Positions 8,708 through 17,877 of a DNA stretch of 64,000 nt are shown here, piece after piece; within the stretch, counting starts at the first letter, position 1; each line of letters opens with the position of its first letter. The stretch is taken from NCBI RefSeq assembly GCF_022829725.1, contig NZ_JAKSYG010000219.1:1-64000 (forward strand), read 5' to 3'. The position numbers and the translations under genes were made by a program. This DNA comes from Methylobacterium sp. E-005. GTDB lineage: Bacteria; Pseudomonadota; Alphaproteobacteria; Rhizobiales; Beijerinckiaceae. The notes below the pieces were generated by a model. It saw only the letters and a program-made list of their open reading frames with translations, was not told the DNA's origin and did not search any database.

Positions 8708-9697
8708 TTAGGGCTCCCAGCGGTGGAATACGGCGCTGTCGAAGGCGAAAACCGGCTCCCCGCGCTGGTTCACCCCTGTGTTGCGGGCGAAGGCCAGCCC
8801 CCAGCCGGGCCGTGAGGCCGAGGCGCGCTTGTCGGTGAGCTTGGCGCTGAACCGTACGGTGTCGCCGGCATAGACGGGCTTGAGCCAGCGCAGGTTCTTG
8901 AAGCCGGGGGAGGGGCCTGCCTCCGGCACGGGTCCGCGCGCGGCCGTGTAGGCTTCGTCCCGGGCCCGGGTCATGAGCAGCCGGTTCATGTAGGCGGCCG
9001 CCGTGTGCCAGCCTGAGGCGCACAAGCCCCCGAAATGGCTGCGCTTGGCCGCCTCGGGGTCGAGGTGGAAGGCCTGCGGGTCGTAGGCCCGCGCGAACGC
9101 GATGATCGCCTCGGCGCTGAACGGGTAGGGGCCGAGATCGCGCACGGTGCCGATCTCGGCATCGCGCAGGAACGGCAGGATCTCGGCATCCTCCGGTTCC
9201 GTCACGGGCCCCGGCTCGCCGGTCGCGACGGGCCGCGGGGGCAGCGGATCAGTCCCGCGCCGGGCCAGCATGAAGGTGAAGCGCTGGGTCAGCACCGTCT
9301 CGCCCCGCTGGTTGCCGAGGGCGACCTCGGCGGTCACGAAGCCGAGGCCGGGCTTCGAGGCCGAGTCCCGGATACCAAGGACCCGGAACGTCAGCGTCAG
9401 GGCGTCCCCCGGCAGCACCGGCAGGAGCCAGCGCAGATCGTCGATCCCCGGCGCCCCCAGCGACGAGCCGCCCCGGAACGGCCCCTGCTGGAGCAGCCGC
9501 ATGCCGAGGGCGGCCGTATGCCAGCCCGAGGCGATCAGCCGGCCCGCGAAGGTGCCTTCCGCCGCCGCCTCGTCGAGGTGGAACGGCTGGAAATCGAAGT
9601 CTTTCGCGTAGCCCACGATGTCATCGCGGGTCACCGTCAGCGGCTCGCCGACGATCACGTCGCCGACGGAGAAATCTTCGAGGGCGGGGTCCGGCAT
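8708..9697 (-). CDS. Tandem MaoC-family dehydratase
   Basis: A 329-residue protein made of two MaoC hot-dog domains. The first (about 1-150) carries FDFQPFHLDEAAA and the second (about 165-329) carries YDPQAFHLDPEAA, each the hydratase motif with Asp and His. Each repeat also has the LIASGWHTAA or LCASGWHTAA stretch. Such double hot-dog proteins hydrate or dehydrate enoyl-CoA or related thioesters; the substrate here is unknown. It lies upstream of the FkbH cluster on the same strand but is separated by the structured leader, so it may be an independent unit. Confidence 0.9.
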   Translation of the reverse strand: MPDPALEDFSVGDVIVGEPLTVTRDDIVGYAKDFDFQPFHLDEAAAEGTFAGRLIASGWHTAALGMRLLQQGPFRGGSSLGAPGIDDLRWLLPVLPGDALTLTFRVLGIRDSASKPGLGFVTAEVALGNQRGETVLTQRFTFMLARRGTDPLPPRPVATGEPGPVTEPEDAEILPFLRDAEIGTVRDLGPYPFSAEAIIAFARAYDPQAFHLDPEAAKRSHFGGLCASGWHTAAAYMNRLLMTRARDEAYTAARGPVPEAGPSPGFKNLRWLKPVYAGDTVRFSAKLTDKRASASRPGWGLAFARNTGVNQRGEPVFAFDSAVFHRWEP

Positions 9698-9744
9698 GGC
9701 AATTCGCCTCGTTGGTCAGCAGGGCGGGGATCGGGATCCGCCAT

Positions 9745-9826
9745 CCGTGCGCGCGGAGCGAAGCAATCCGGCGGCGCCCTGCTCGGAGGGGCCGCGCTGC
9801 CCGGGGTCGCTTCGCTGCGCGCGAGG
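9745..9826. repeat. Inverted repeat family D, copy 1
   Basis: CGCGCGGAGCGAAGC at 9750-9764 faces GCTTCGCTGCGCGCG at 9809-9823. A related element at 16395-16495 shares GCGGAGCGA, GCAATCCGG and GCCCGGGGTC. It lies just after the ychF stop and could act as a transcription or mRNA end. Confidence 0.65.
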
Positions 9827-9841
9827 ACGGGGGAGCCGGAC

Positions 9842-10939
9842 TCAGTTGGCGAAGCGGAAGTGCAGCACGTCGCCATCCTGCACCACATACTCCTTGCCTT
9901 CGAGCCGCAGCTTGCCGGCGTCCCGGGCCCCGGCTTCGCCGTTGAGCGTCGTGTAGTCCTTGAACGCGATGGTCTCGGCGCGGATGAAGCCCTTCTCGAA
10001 ATCCGAGTGGATCACCCCGGCGGCGCCCGGCGCGCGGGTGCCCTTGGTGATCGTCCAGGCGCGGGCCTCCTTGGGGCCGACCGTGAAGTAGGTGACGAGG
10101 CCGAGAAGATCGTAGCCCGCGCGGATCACCCGGTTCAGGCCGGGCTCGGTGAGCCCCACCGCCTCCAGGAACTCGGCCTGGTCGGCCTCCGGCATCACGG
10201 CGATCTCGCTCTCGATCTTGGCCGAGACCACCACGGCCACGGCGCCCTCCGCCTTGGCGCGGGCGAAGACCGCGTCCGAATAGCTGTTGCCCCTATCGGC
10301 GTCGCCCTCGTCGACGTTGCAGACGTAGAGGACGGGCTTCGCCGTCATCAGGCCGAGCGACTGGAACAGCTTCTCCTCGTCGGGCTTGCGCTCCACCAGC
10401 CGGGCTGGCTTGCCCTCGCGCAGGAGCGGGAGCGCCCGGTTGACGAGGTCGAGACTCTCCTTGGCCTCCTTGTCGGCGCCCTTGGCCTTCTTCTCCAGGG
10501 CGACGGCCCGGCGCTCCAGGCTGTCGAGGTCGGCCAGCATCAGCTCGGTCTCGATGGTCTCGATATCGGCGGCCGGATCGACCTTGCCCTCCACGTGGGT
10601 GACGTCGCCGTCCGTGAAGCAGCGGACCACGTGGGCGATGGCGTCGACCTCGCGGATATTGGCCAGGAACTGGTTGCCCAGCCCCTCACCCTTGGAGGCA
10701 CCGCGCACCAGCCCGGCGATATCCACGAAGGTCAGCCGGGTCGGGATCTTTTCCTTCGAACTCGCGATGCGGACGAGGTCGTCGAGCCGGGGATCGGGCA
10801 CCGCCACCTCGCCGACATTCGGCTCGATGGTGCAGAACGGGTAATTGGCCGCCTGGGCGGCCGCCGTCTGCGTCAGCGCGTTGAAGAGGGTCGACTTGCC
10901 GACGTTCGGCAGGCCGACGATGCCACATTTGAAGCCCAT
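9842..10939 (-). CDS. ychF: Redox-regulated ATPase/GTPase YchF
   Basis: A 365-residue member of the Obg-like OLA1/YchF family, ribosome-associated NTPases that usually prefer ATP. The P-loop GLPNVGKST is at residues 9-17, VDIAGLVRGASKGEGLG is the G3 region, and the C-terminal TGS domain ends in the conserved EGKEYVVQDGDVLHFRF. Length and motif order are normal. It follows the VapBC pair and pth on the same strand, the common pth-ychF neighbourhood of alphaproteobacteria with a toxin-antitoxin pair inserted between. Confidence 0.97.
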   Translation of the reverse strand: MGFKCGIVGLPNVGKSTLFNALTQTAAAQAANYPFCTIEPNVGEVAVPDPRLDDLVRIASSKEKIPTRLTFVDIAGLVRGASKGEGLGNQFLANIREVDAIAHVVRCFTDGDVTHVEGKVDPAADIETIETELMLADLDSLERRAVALEKKAKGADKEAKESLDLVNRALPLLREGKPARLVERKPDEEKLFQSLGLMTAKPVLYVCNVDEGDADRGNSYSDAVFARAKAEGAVAVVVSAKIESEIAVMPEADQAEFLEAVGLTEPGLNRVIRAGYDLLGLVTYFTVGPKEARAWTITKGTRAPGAAGVIHSDFEKGFIRAETIAFKDYTTLNGEAGARDAGKLRLEGKEYVVQDGDVLHFRFAN

Positions 10940-10954
10940 GGGTCCGTTCCGTGA

Positions 10955-11401
10955 TCAGGTTCGTCGCAGCACATCGTCGGGCGACGTGCGGAAAGGGTTG
11001 ATGAGGGTGAGGCCGTCGAACACAGCGCCGTGCGCCATATCCTCGGTCAGGAAGTAGCGGCACCCCGCGAGCCGGGCCGAAGCCAACAGGAGGCAGTCGA
11101 ACCACTGATAGCCGAGCTTGTCTCGCACCGCCCAGGCGACCTCAAGCTCCTCCTCGTCCAGGGGCTTGTCGCCCCAGGCCTTGAGCGCCTCGATCTCCTG
11201 CCGGATGTCAGCCAGCGAACGCCCCGGCTCGTTCTTCAGGATCCAACGTGTCAGTTCGTTGAGGACCTGCATGTTGATGCGCGCGGCGCCCCGCGCACCG
11301 AGGCTTCGCACTCGCGCTTGCGCTTTGATCCTCTTGTCGCCCTGCTTGGTATCGCGTCCGTAGATCAGTACGTTGGTATCGACGAAAATCCGCTCAGTCA
11401 T
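10955..11401 (-). CDS. vapC: PIN-domain ribonuclease toxin (VapC family)
   Basis: A 148-residue PIN-domain protein. The first acidic residue is D8 in IFVDTNVLIYGRD, the conserved glutamate lies in LNELTRW, and later acidic residues are in WFDCLLLASA and FLTEDM. VapC toxins cleave RNA, often initiator tRNA, when not bound by antitoxin. The gene starts at the ATG at 11401, eight bases inside the end of the preceding antitoxin gene, the usual coupled arrangement. The specific RNA target is unknown. Confidence 0.88.
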   Translation of the reverse strand: MTERIFVDTNVLIYGRDTKQGDKRIKAQARVRSLGARGAARINMQVLNELTRWILKNEPGRSLADIRQEIEALKAWGDKPLDEEELEVAWAVRDKLGYQWFDCLLLASARLAGCRYFLTEDMAHGAVFDGLTLINPFRTSPDDVLRRT

Positions 11402-11624
11402 CGTAGATCTGATCGCGCGTCGGTGCGCGTCCATTCTCGTCGGTCAGATTCATCAGGGGGCCGGCCAGGAACCGCTCGATCGCCTCAAGCTGCGTCAGCG
11501 GCCGGCCGACGCGCTGCTCGACGGACTCGGCGATGAAGCGCGACAGACTCTTGCCGTCACGCGCAGCAGCGACGCGCGCCCGCTGCAGCAGAGCCTCATC
11601 CATCGTCACGGTGACGTTCTTCAT
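11394..11624 (-). CDS. vapB: Ribbon-helix-helix antitoxin (VapB-like)
   Basis: A 76-residue protein with an N-terminal strand MKNVTVTMDEALLQRARVAA followed by two helices, the ribbon-helix-helix DNA-binding fold. The C-terminal tail (about 45-76) would wrap the toxin. It overlaps the PIN toxin gene by eight bases. Such pairs repress their own promoter, which should lie in the 44 bases before 11669. The exact subfamily name is uncertain. Confidence 0.85.
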   Translation of the reverse strand: MKNVTVTMDEALLQRARVAAARDGKSLSRFIAESVEQRVGRPLTQLEAIERFLAGPLMNLTDENGRAPTRDQIYDD

Positions 11625-11668
11625 GGCAGCCTCCGAGGCCGATCCTATCGTGTCCTCGTGTTTTCGTG

Positions 11669-12277
11669 TCAATTTTTCGCGCCCAGCGTCTTCACCTCGT
11701 CCCAGCCGCGACCCGCTAGGGCGAGGTGGACCTTGTTCTGGAAGCTTGCATCCTCGCCGGCCGCCAGCAGCGCGGCGTGGTCGGCCACGGCCCGGCAGAG
11801 ATCCTCGACCCAGGGCTGCTCGGCCTTGCCGAAATCGTTGAGCACGTAAGCGTGCACCAGCGCCTTGTCGCCGGGATGGCCGATGCCGAGCCGGACCCGG
11901 CGATAGTCGTTGCCGCATTGCGCCGTGATCGAGCGCAGCCCGTTATGGCCGGCATTGCCGCCGCCGAGCTTCACCCGGAGCTTGGCCGGGGCGAGGTCGA
12001 GTTCGTCGTGGAGCACGATCACGTCGCCGAGCGGAATCTTGTAGAAGCGCTGCGCCTCCGAGACCGAACGGCCCGACTCGTTCATGAAGGTCGAGGGCTT
12101 CAGCAGGATCGCCCGCTCGGTGCCGAGAACCACCTCGGCGGCCTCGCCCTGGAAGCGGAGGCGGAACGGGCTCGCCCGGTGCTGGCGGGCGATCGCGTCG
12201 ACGGCCAGGAAGCCGATATTGTGCCGGTTGCCCGCGTAGCGCGCGCCCGGATTTCCGAGGCCGACGATCAACTTCAT
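11669..12277 (-). CDS. pth: Peptidyl-tRNA hydrolase
   Basis: Pth releases peptides from tRNAs that drop off the ribosome. The 202-residue protein starts MKLIVGLGNPGARYAGNRHN, giving the conserved N10 and the catalytic H19. The motifs KPSTFMNESG, VLHDELDL and GGGNAGHNGLRS are all present. Length is normal. A longer in-frame extension upstream is not conserved in style, so the ATG at 12277 is preferred. Confidence 0.97.
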   Translation of the reverse strand: MKLIVGLGNPGARYAGNRHNIGFLAVDAIARQHRASPFRLRFQGEAAEVVLGTERAILLKPSTFMNESGRSVSEAQRFYKIPLGDVIVLHDELDLAPAKLRVKLGGGNAGHNGLRSITAQCGNDYRRVRLGIGHPGDKALVHAYVLNDFGKAEQPWVEDLCRAVADHAALLAAGEDASFQNKVHLALAGRGWDEVKTLGAKN

Positions 12278-12351
12278 GTCCAGGGCTTCCGGCAGGATCC
12301 GTTCGGCGCGGTCTGTGGCATGCTTCCCCGCCGGACGCACCCCTCCTGCGC

Positions 12352-13425
12352 CTACGGCGCCGCTGCCAGGATGCGCGCCAGCCGGTCCAGGAAGATTTTG
12401 GTGCGGTCGCGATGCGGGCCGTCCCGCTTCTCGATCAGCTGCACCACAACCAGCTGTTTGGCGGGCAGGATCGCGAGCTTCTGGCCGCCATACCCGGAGG
12501 CCATCACGGCATCCGGACCGAACCGGTCGGCATCGAGCGTCCACCACAGATAGCCATAGCCCAGATCGTCATGGTCCGTGCGCGAATAGGGGCGTGTCGA
12601 CTCCCGAAGCCAGTCCGCCGGGATGAGAGGCCGGCCCTGCCACCGGCCGCCTTCGAGGACGAGCTGACCGAAGCGGGCCAGATCCCGCGCCGAGAGATCG
12701 AACCGGTAGGCCGGATGCTGGGACGCCGCCTCGGTAACGTAATGTCCGTCCACGGAGGAGAAATCCTCCATCCCGATCGGCCCGGCGATGCGCCGGGCAA
12801 AGCTCTCGAAGATGTCCTCGCCGGTCGCCTGACGGTAGATCGTGCCGAGCGCGTTGAAGTCCCAGTTGTTGTAGTACCAGAAGGAGCCCGGGGCATGGCT
12901 GCCGCGCGGCGGCCGCTTGCGGCGCATGTCGGCGGTCTCGGACGCGGCCGGGTGATAGATGCCCGAGCGGGCCATAAGGAGGTCGCGCACCGTCGCGCGC
13001 TGCTCCAGCGGGGTCAGGCCGGGCGGGAGGTCGTCGATTCCGAGTTCGGCCAGGGTGCTGGTGAGCCGGATGCGGCCGGCCGCCACCGGGATCCCGTACA
13101 AAGCGCTCAGTAGGCTTTTGCGAACCGAGGCGACATTGACCTTACGGGCGCTGTCGCCCCAATCCGCGACGAGGAGGCCCCCCTGGAGGATCAGGAAAGC
13201 CGTGATGTCCTCCGCCCGGATCTCCGCGGCGAGCCCTTGCAACGCCCTGTCTCGCCATCCCGGCGCGTCGCGCTCATCACGACCCGCCGCGATCGCGGCT
13301 GACGAACAAGCCAGGATCCCCAGTAAAACCCCACGCCGCGATGCAGGCCTGCGTAATTGCGAGGTTACGGTCAGGTCACGCCGCCAACCAGAATCGGCGT
13401 TTCGGTTTCCTGTACAATCTTTCAT
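12352..13425 (-). CDS. Exported serine hydrolase of the beta-lactamase/penicillin-binding family
   Basis: A protein of about 357 residues with a twin-arginine-like leader (RRPASRRGVLLGILACSSAA) before the mature domain. The catalytic SVRK tetrad (SxxK) lies near residue 102, YYN (YxN) near residue 190, and a C-terminal GYGGQKLAILP stands where the third box is expected. This is the class C beta-lactamase-like esterase group; the substrate cannot be deduced. The ATG at 13425 lacks a strong ribosome site; a GTG a short way downstream or a TTG at 13446 are alternatives. Confidence 0.85.
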   Translation of the reverse strand: MKDCTGNRNADSGWRRDLTVTSQLRRPASRRGVLLGILACSSAAIAAGRDERDAPGWRDRALQGLAAEIRAEDITAFLILQGGLLVADWGDSARKVNVASVRKSLLSALYGIPVAAGRIRLTSTLAELGIDDLPPGLTPLEQRATVRDLLMARSGIYHPAASETADMRRKRPPRGSHAPGSFWYYNNWDFNALGTIYRQATGEDIFESFARRIAGPIGMEDFSSVDGHYVTEAASQHPAYRFDLSARDLARFGQLVLEGGRWQGRPLIPADWLRESTRPYSRTDHDDLGYGYLWWTLDADRFGPDAVMASGYGGQKLAILPAKQLVVVQLIEKRDGPHRDRTKIFLDRLARILAAAP

Positions 13426-13467
13426 TTGGCCGGGCCCGGGTCTCAACGCAAAGGGATGGTAAATCTT

Positions 13468-13644
13468 CTATCCCGCTCCAGCAACCCGAGGAATGATGTC
13501 GGCTGCGATCCGCATCGAGAAACCCTCTCTGCGGGTCCCGTGCGCCAACGCACAGCAATACGCGAACCCGAGGCAGAGTATTCCGGTTGAGAAGTCACCA
13601 TCGGCCAAGCAAAGCCGAGCGATCAAGACCGCCAGTCCGTTCAT
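13468..13644 (-). CDS. Possible small membrane protein
   Basis: A 58-codon frame starting MNGLAVLIARLCLADGDF with one hydrophobic stretch (GILCLGFAYCCALA). A GAGGAAG ribosome-like sequence lies about 13 bases upstream, rather far. Nothing similar was recognised. The region 13447-13725 otherwise holds no gene. It may simply be a chance frame. Confidence 0.2.
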   Translation of the reverse strand: MNGLAVLIARLCLADGDFSTGILCLGFAYCCALAHGTRREGFSMRIAADIIPRVAGAG

Positions 13645-13725
13645 AACGGCTGCGATCTTCCTCACCCGACACGATTGACCGGATGACGTCCCGCTGAAGT
13701 CAACCGAAGCCGTTCGGAGATCATC

Positions 13726-13956
13726 ATGACGATCCGCATGCTCGCCGCCGCCGCCCTGGTCGCCGCGGTTGCCACGCCGGCCCTGGCGCAGGGTCTGGAT
13801 TCGCGGCATTCCCCCTATCCCGCCTCGGCCTATTCGGGCTGGATCGGCAACGCCACGGTGGCGTCGCAGGCCCCCGCCAGCTACGGCCGGCCGCTCGCCT
13901 ACCGCTACGCCGGCCCGCATGCCGGCGGCCCGGCCAACGCCCTGCCGCGGTTCTGA
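13726..13956 (+). CDS. Small secreted protein of unknown function
   Basis: A 76-residue protein with a clear signal peptide (MTIRMLAAAALVAAVATPALA, cleavage after ALA). The mature part is about 55 residues, rich in Ala, Gly, Tyr and Pro, with no Cys and no recognised domain. It is a single-gene unit followed by a family B repeat that probably marks its transcript end, facing the FUSC gene. Function unknown. Confidence 0.7.
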   Translation: MTIRMLAAAALVAAVATPALAQGLDSRHSPYPASAYSGWIGNATVASQAPASYGRPLAYRYAGPHAGGPANALPRF

Positions 13957-13970
13957 GGCGAACGGGATAC

Positions 13971-14076
13971 GGGTTTCCAAAGGGCTGAAGCCCTTTGGCG
14001 GGTTGTCAGGGCAGAGCCCTGACGTTCACCAGGGCTCTGCCCTGGACCCGCGAAAGGGCTCGCCCTTTCGAAACCC
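13971..14076 (+). repeat. Multi-hairpin repeat family B, copy 2
   Basis: GGGTTTC at the left end pairs with GAAACCC at the right end, enclosing CCAAAGGGCT/AGCCCTTTGG, TCAGGGC/GCCCTGA, CCAGGGC/GCCCTGG and GAAAGGG/CCCTTTC. Inner CGGGT and ACCCG can form a second closing stem. It lies between convergent genes, a position suited to a bidirectional terminator. Confidence 0.9.
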
Positions 14077-14088
14077 TGCTTGGTGCTG

Positions 14089-16263
14089 TCAGACAGGCTG
14101 TTCCCCGCGGATCTCGCCCGGGCGCAGGGTTCCCACCAGCAGATCCACCTGGCTTACGAGCCGCACCAGCGATTGCCCCCGGTTGAGGGCGGGCCGCTCC
14201 GGCAGTGGCTGGTCCTCGCCCAGGGCCGTCAGGGTCGCGACGATCCAGGCCCGCCACGCCTCGGCCTCTGGGGCCACGGCCTCGGGGGCGTGCCGCAGCA
14301 CGGTGAGCCGGGCGCTGATCCGGCGCAGGGTCGCGTCGGCCACCAGGGCGGATTCGACCTCCGGATGGTGGCCGGCCCGGGGCTGCTGCAGGGCCCGCGA
14401 CAGCGCCGCCTCCAGGTCGTTGAGGGCGAGGCCGGTCGCGCGGGTGCTCGCCTGGATCGTGACCTCGCGATCAGGCCCGGCACTCCCCCCCAGTACGGAT
14501 TCGGCGAAGGCCGCATGGGCCTTGAGCGCCCGGCGCAATTCCTGGCGGACCTGATCGGGCTCCCAGATCGGCCAGAGCACGAGGCAGCTCGCCACCGCGA
14601 TCACGCCGCCCAGCACCGTGAAGCCGCCCCGCATGGCGACGATCTCCCAGGAGCTGTGGCCGGGCTCCAGGAGCTCCACCAGCAGCACCACGAGGGGCGT
14701 CAGGCAGGCGATGAAGAAGCCGTAGGAGATCTGGCGGGCCGCGAAGCCGACGATCGACAGCACGAGGATCAGCCCGGCCTCGGCGAGGGGGGTGGTGGCG
14801 TAGTAGGCCAGCACCGCCCCTATGAGACCGCCCAGCACCGTGCCGCCGATCCGCTCCAGGGCCCGCTGCCACGTCGCCGCGTAGAAGGGCTGCATGGTGA
14901 GCACCACGGTCATCACCAGCCAGTGCGTGAAGGCGCCCGCATAGGTCAGCGTCGCGGCGAGGGCCGGGGCCGCGACGGTGCTGGCCCGGAGCGCGTGGCG
15001 CAGGTTCGGCGACGCGAAGGTGAAGTTCTGCCGCAGGGGCCCGACATAGCGGGTCCAGCGATCCATGCGGCCCCCCTCGGTCAGCGTGCCGCCGGGGCGA
15101 TAGCCCTCCGGGGTCGAGAGCTTGGCGCCGATCCGCACGCGCCCGACGATCCGCTCGGCCAGCCGCGCCAGGGTCGGATCCTCCGACAGGCCCTCAGCCG
15201 TCCGGGCGATGGAATGCTCCAGGCGGCCGAGGTCGAGGGCGACATCGTCGCGGATCGCCCGCGCGATGGTCACCAGCAGGGGGCGCAGGCGGCGCAGGAA
15301 GACCTTTGCGAGGGCCCGGCGGCGTCCATCGGGCCGGCTGTCGATCAGCTCGCCCACGGCGATCAAGGCCGAGAAAATCTGCTCGGCGCTCTCCAGGCGC
15401 AGCAGCGCCTGGGCGGTCCGATCCGAGACGCGCTCCCGGGAGCGGGCGAGGTCGAGGATCATGGTCCGGGCGGTCTCGATGCTCGTCCGGACGCCGCGCC
15501 GGTGGCCGCGCGCGTGGCCGTCGAAGGCCTCGGTGTCGGGCTCCGGCAGGGCGACGAGCCGTTCGAGGTCGCCGCAGAGCCGGGCGAGGTCGCGCCAGAC
15601 CTCGGCCACCGCCCGGTGGGCCGGCCGGTAGGGGTGCAGCCGCCAGATCACCAGGGCCAGGAACGTCGCCCAGAGGCCGCCGGCCGCGAACATCACCACG
15701 GTGGTGGCCGCCTGCGCCAGGGTGAGCGGCCGGTCGAGGGCGATGCACAGCACCACCACCAGCACGTTGCCGGCGGCCTGCGCCTGCACGCTCCAGACGC
15801 GGGCATACGAGCAGGCGAAGATCAGCGCGCAGGCCACCGGCACGACCACCGGCAGACCCAACGGCTGGATCAGGCCGAGCCCGGCCCAGAGCAACCCGCC
15901 AAGGAGCGAGAAGGCGGTGAGCACCCGCAGGCGCGCCCGCATCGGACCGCCGGTGTCGCAGAAACAGGCGAGATTGGCGGCGAGCGCCATGGTCAGCAGG
16001 GGCGGCCATTGCAGCCAGATGTTGATCAGGATGACGACGCCGAACGCGAAGGCGGCGCGCACGCCCTCCACGAGGCGGATGTTCCGCAGATCGAGGCCGG
16101 TCGGCAGGCGCCGCAGGTCGGCGCCGGGGCGATTCAGGCTGCCCCGGCCGGCGGCGTTCCGGGGGCGCCGGTCGCGTGCGGGCGGCGATGCGGGGGGACG
16201 GGATGCTGTCGGACTCGGGGCGGACAAGCGCGGGCTCCGGATGCGGGCCTGACGCCCCGGCAT
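14089..16263 (-). CDS. FUSC-family inner-membrane exporter
   Basis: A 724-residue membrane protein of the fusaric acid resistance/YccS/AaeB group. There are two blocks of about six hydrophobic segments, one near residues 60-210 and one near residues 420-560, each followed by a soluble helical domain. This duplicated layout is typical of the family. Such proteins are linked to export of aromatic acids or similar compounds; the substrate is unknown. No membrane-fusion partner gene is adjacent. The ATG at 16263 gives a Pro/Arg-rich leader that may be overlong. Confidence 0.85.
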   Translation of the reverse strand: MPGRQARIRSPRLSAPSPTASRPPASPPARDRRPRNAAGRGSLNRPGADLRRLPTGLDLRNIRLVEGVRAAFAFGVVILINIWLQWPPLLTMALAANLACFCDTGGPMRARLRVLTAFSLLGGLLWAGLGLIQPLGLPVVVPVACALIFACSYARVWSVQAQAAGNVLVVVLCIALDRPLTLAQAATTVVMFAAGGLWATFLALVIWRLHPYRPAHRAVAEVWRDLARLCGDLERLVALPEPDTEAFDGHARGHRRGVRTSIETARTMILDLARSRERVSDRTAQALLRLESAEQIFSALIAVGELIDSRPDGRRRALAKVFLRRLRPLLVTIARAIRDDVALDLGRLEHSIARTAEGLSEDPTLARLAERIVGRVRIGAKLSTPEGYRPGGTLTEGGRMDRWTRYVGPLRQNFTFASPNLRHALRASTVAAPALAATLTYAGAFTHWLVMTVVLTMQPFYAATWQRALERIGGTVLGGLIGAVLAYYATTPLAEAGLILVLSIVGFAARQISYGFFIACLTPLVVLLVELLEPGHSSWEIVAMRGGFTVLGGVIAVASCLVLWPIWEPDQVRQELRRALKAHAAFAESVLGGSAGPDREVTIQASTRATGLALNDLEAALSRALQQPRAGHHPEVESALVADATLRRISARLTVLRHAPEAVAPEAEAWRAWIVATLTALGEDQPLPERPALNRGQSLVRLVSQVDLLVGTLRPGEIRGEQPV

Positions 16264-16394
16264 GAACCGGTGCTTGGCCTGTGCGGATCCGCCCGGCTGC
16301 GCAAGCTCTTTCGCGCGCCACGCTGCCCGGATGTCAGGCCTGGGACAGGGCAGCCTGTCTCATCGTGGTTCCGGTTGCCGGTTTCGGCACAGCC

Positions 16395-16495
16395 TCTTTG
16401 CGGGCGGAGCGACGCAATCCGGTCAGCACGGCGCTGACCGACGGGGCGTTGCCCGGGGTCACGGCGGTCGGCGCGCGTGAGGCCGCGCCGACCGG
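16395..16495. repeat. Inverted repeat family D, copy 2
   Basis: Shares GCGGAGCGA, GCAATCCGG and GCCCGGGGTC with 9745-9826. An inner hairpin GGTCAGC/GCTGACC is present. It lies between the rho stop and the FUSC start. Confidence 0.55.
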
Positions 16496-16515
16496 GGCGT
16501 TCGACCGGAGGCCGA

Positions 16516-17877
16516 TCAGGTGTTCATCGAGTCGAAGAAGTCGCCGTTGCTCTTGGTCTGGCGCAGCTTGTCGAGCAGGAACTCGATCGCGTCGGTGACG
16601 CCCATCGGGTTGAGGATGCGGCGCAGCACGTAGGTCTTCTTGAGCGCATCCGGCGGGACCAGCAGCTCCTCCTTGCGGGTGCCCGAGCGGGTGATGTCGA
16701 TCGCCGGGAAGATCCGCTTGTCGGAGACCTTGCGGTCCAGGATGATCTCGGAGTTGCCGGTGCCCTTGAACTCCTCGAAGATCACCTCGTCCATGCGCGA
16801 GCCGGTGTCGATCAGCGCGGTGGCGATGATCGAGAGCGAGCCGCCCTCCTCGATGTTGCGGGCGGCGCCGAAGAAGCGCTTGGGCCGCTGTAGGGCGTTG
16901 GCGTCGACACCGCCGGTCAGCACCTTGCCGGAGGACGGCACCACCGTGTTGTAGGCGCGGCCCAGCCGGGTGATCGAGTCGAGCAGGATCACCACGTCGC
17001 GCCCGTGCTCCACGAGGCGCTTGGCCTTCTCGATCACCATCTCGGCGACCTGCACGTGGCGGGTGGCCGGCTCGTCGAAGGTCGAGGCGATGACCTCGCC
17101 CTTCACCGAGCGCTGCATGTCGGTGACCTCCTCGGGCCGCTCGTCGATGAGCAGCACGATCAGGTAGCACTCGGGATGGTTGAGGGTGATCGACTGCGCG
17201 ATGTTCTGCATCAGCACGGTCTTACCCGTGCGCGGCGGCGCCACGATCAGGGCGCGCTGGCCCTTGCCGATCGGCGCCACGATGTCGATGATCCGCGGCG
17301 AGAAATCCTTCTTGGTCGGGTTGTCCAGCTCGAGCTTGAACCGCTTCGTCGGGAAGAGCGGCGTCAGGTTGTCGAAGTGGACCTTGTGCTTGATCTTCTC
17401 CGGGTTCTCGAAGTTGATCGTGTTGACCTTGAGCAGCGCGAAGTAGCGCTCGCCGTCCTTGGGGCCGCGGATCGGGCCCTCGACGGTGTCGCCGGTCCGC
17501 AGGCCGAAGCGGCGGATCTGGGTCGGCGAGATGTAGATGTCGTCCGGGCCGGGCAGGTAGTTCGAGTCGGAGGAGCGCAGGAAGCCGAAGCCGTCCTGCA
17601 GCACCTCGACGGTGCCCGAGCCGATGATCTCGACCTCCTTGGCAGCAAGCTGCTTCAGGATGGCGAACATCAGCTCCTGCTTGCGCATGGTCGAGGCGTT
17701 CTCGACCTCGACCTCCTCGGCGAAGGCCGTCAGGTCGGTCGGCGTCTTCGATTTGAGGTCCTGGAGCTTGACCTCGCGGACACCTTCAAGGGCGGCCGGC
17801 ATGGTCGGGCGATCAGCGGGCAGATCGTCCGGCTCCGCGGTCTCGATCTCGGCGAGGTCGTCGGGGTTTGTCGTCAT
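16516..17877 (-). CDS. rho: Transcription termination factor Rho
   Basis: Rho is a hexameric RNA helicase that ends transcription. The 453-residue protein has an N-terminal extension of about 30 residues, the Rho N-terminal and cold-shock RNA-binding domains (DGFGFLRSSDSNYLPGPDDI), Walker A (APPRTGKT) and the Q/R-loop region (SGKVLTGGVDANALQRPKRF). All motifs are intact. It ends in LRQTKSNGDFFDSMNT as usual. It stands alone here, with a long leader upstream. Confidence 0.98.
   Translation of the reverse strand: MTTNPDDLAEIETAEPDDLPADRPTMPAALEGVREVKLQDLKSKTPTDLTAFAEEVEVENASTMRKQELMFAILKQLAAKEVEIIGSGTVEVLQDGFGFLRSSDSNYLPGPDDIYISPTQIRRFGLRTGDTVEGPIRGPKDGERYFALLKVNTINFENPEKIKHKVHFDNLTPLFPTKRFKLELDNPTKKDFSPRIIDIVAPIGKGQRALIVAPPRTGKTVLMQNIAQSITLNHPECYLIVLLIDERPEEVTDMQRSVKGEVIASTFDEPATRHVQVAEMVIEKAKRLVEHGRDVVILLDSITRLGRAYNTVVPSSGKVLTGGVDANALQRPKRFFGAARNIEEGGSLSIIATALIDTGSRMDEVIFEEFKGTGNSEIILDRKVSDKRIFPAIDITRSGTRKEELLVPPDALKKTYVLRRILNPMGVTDAIEFLLDKLRQTKSNGDFFDSMNT

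Noticed and set aside
13493..13678. 61-codon plus-strand frame upstream of the small secreted protein
   Set aside because: No ribosome site and random composition.
14080..16437. Long plus-strand frame of 785 codons opposite the FUSC gene
   Set aside because: Antisense shadow rich in Gly, Gln, Arg and His; the minus strand encodes clear membrane helices.
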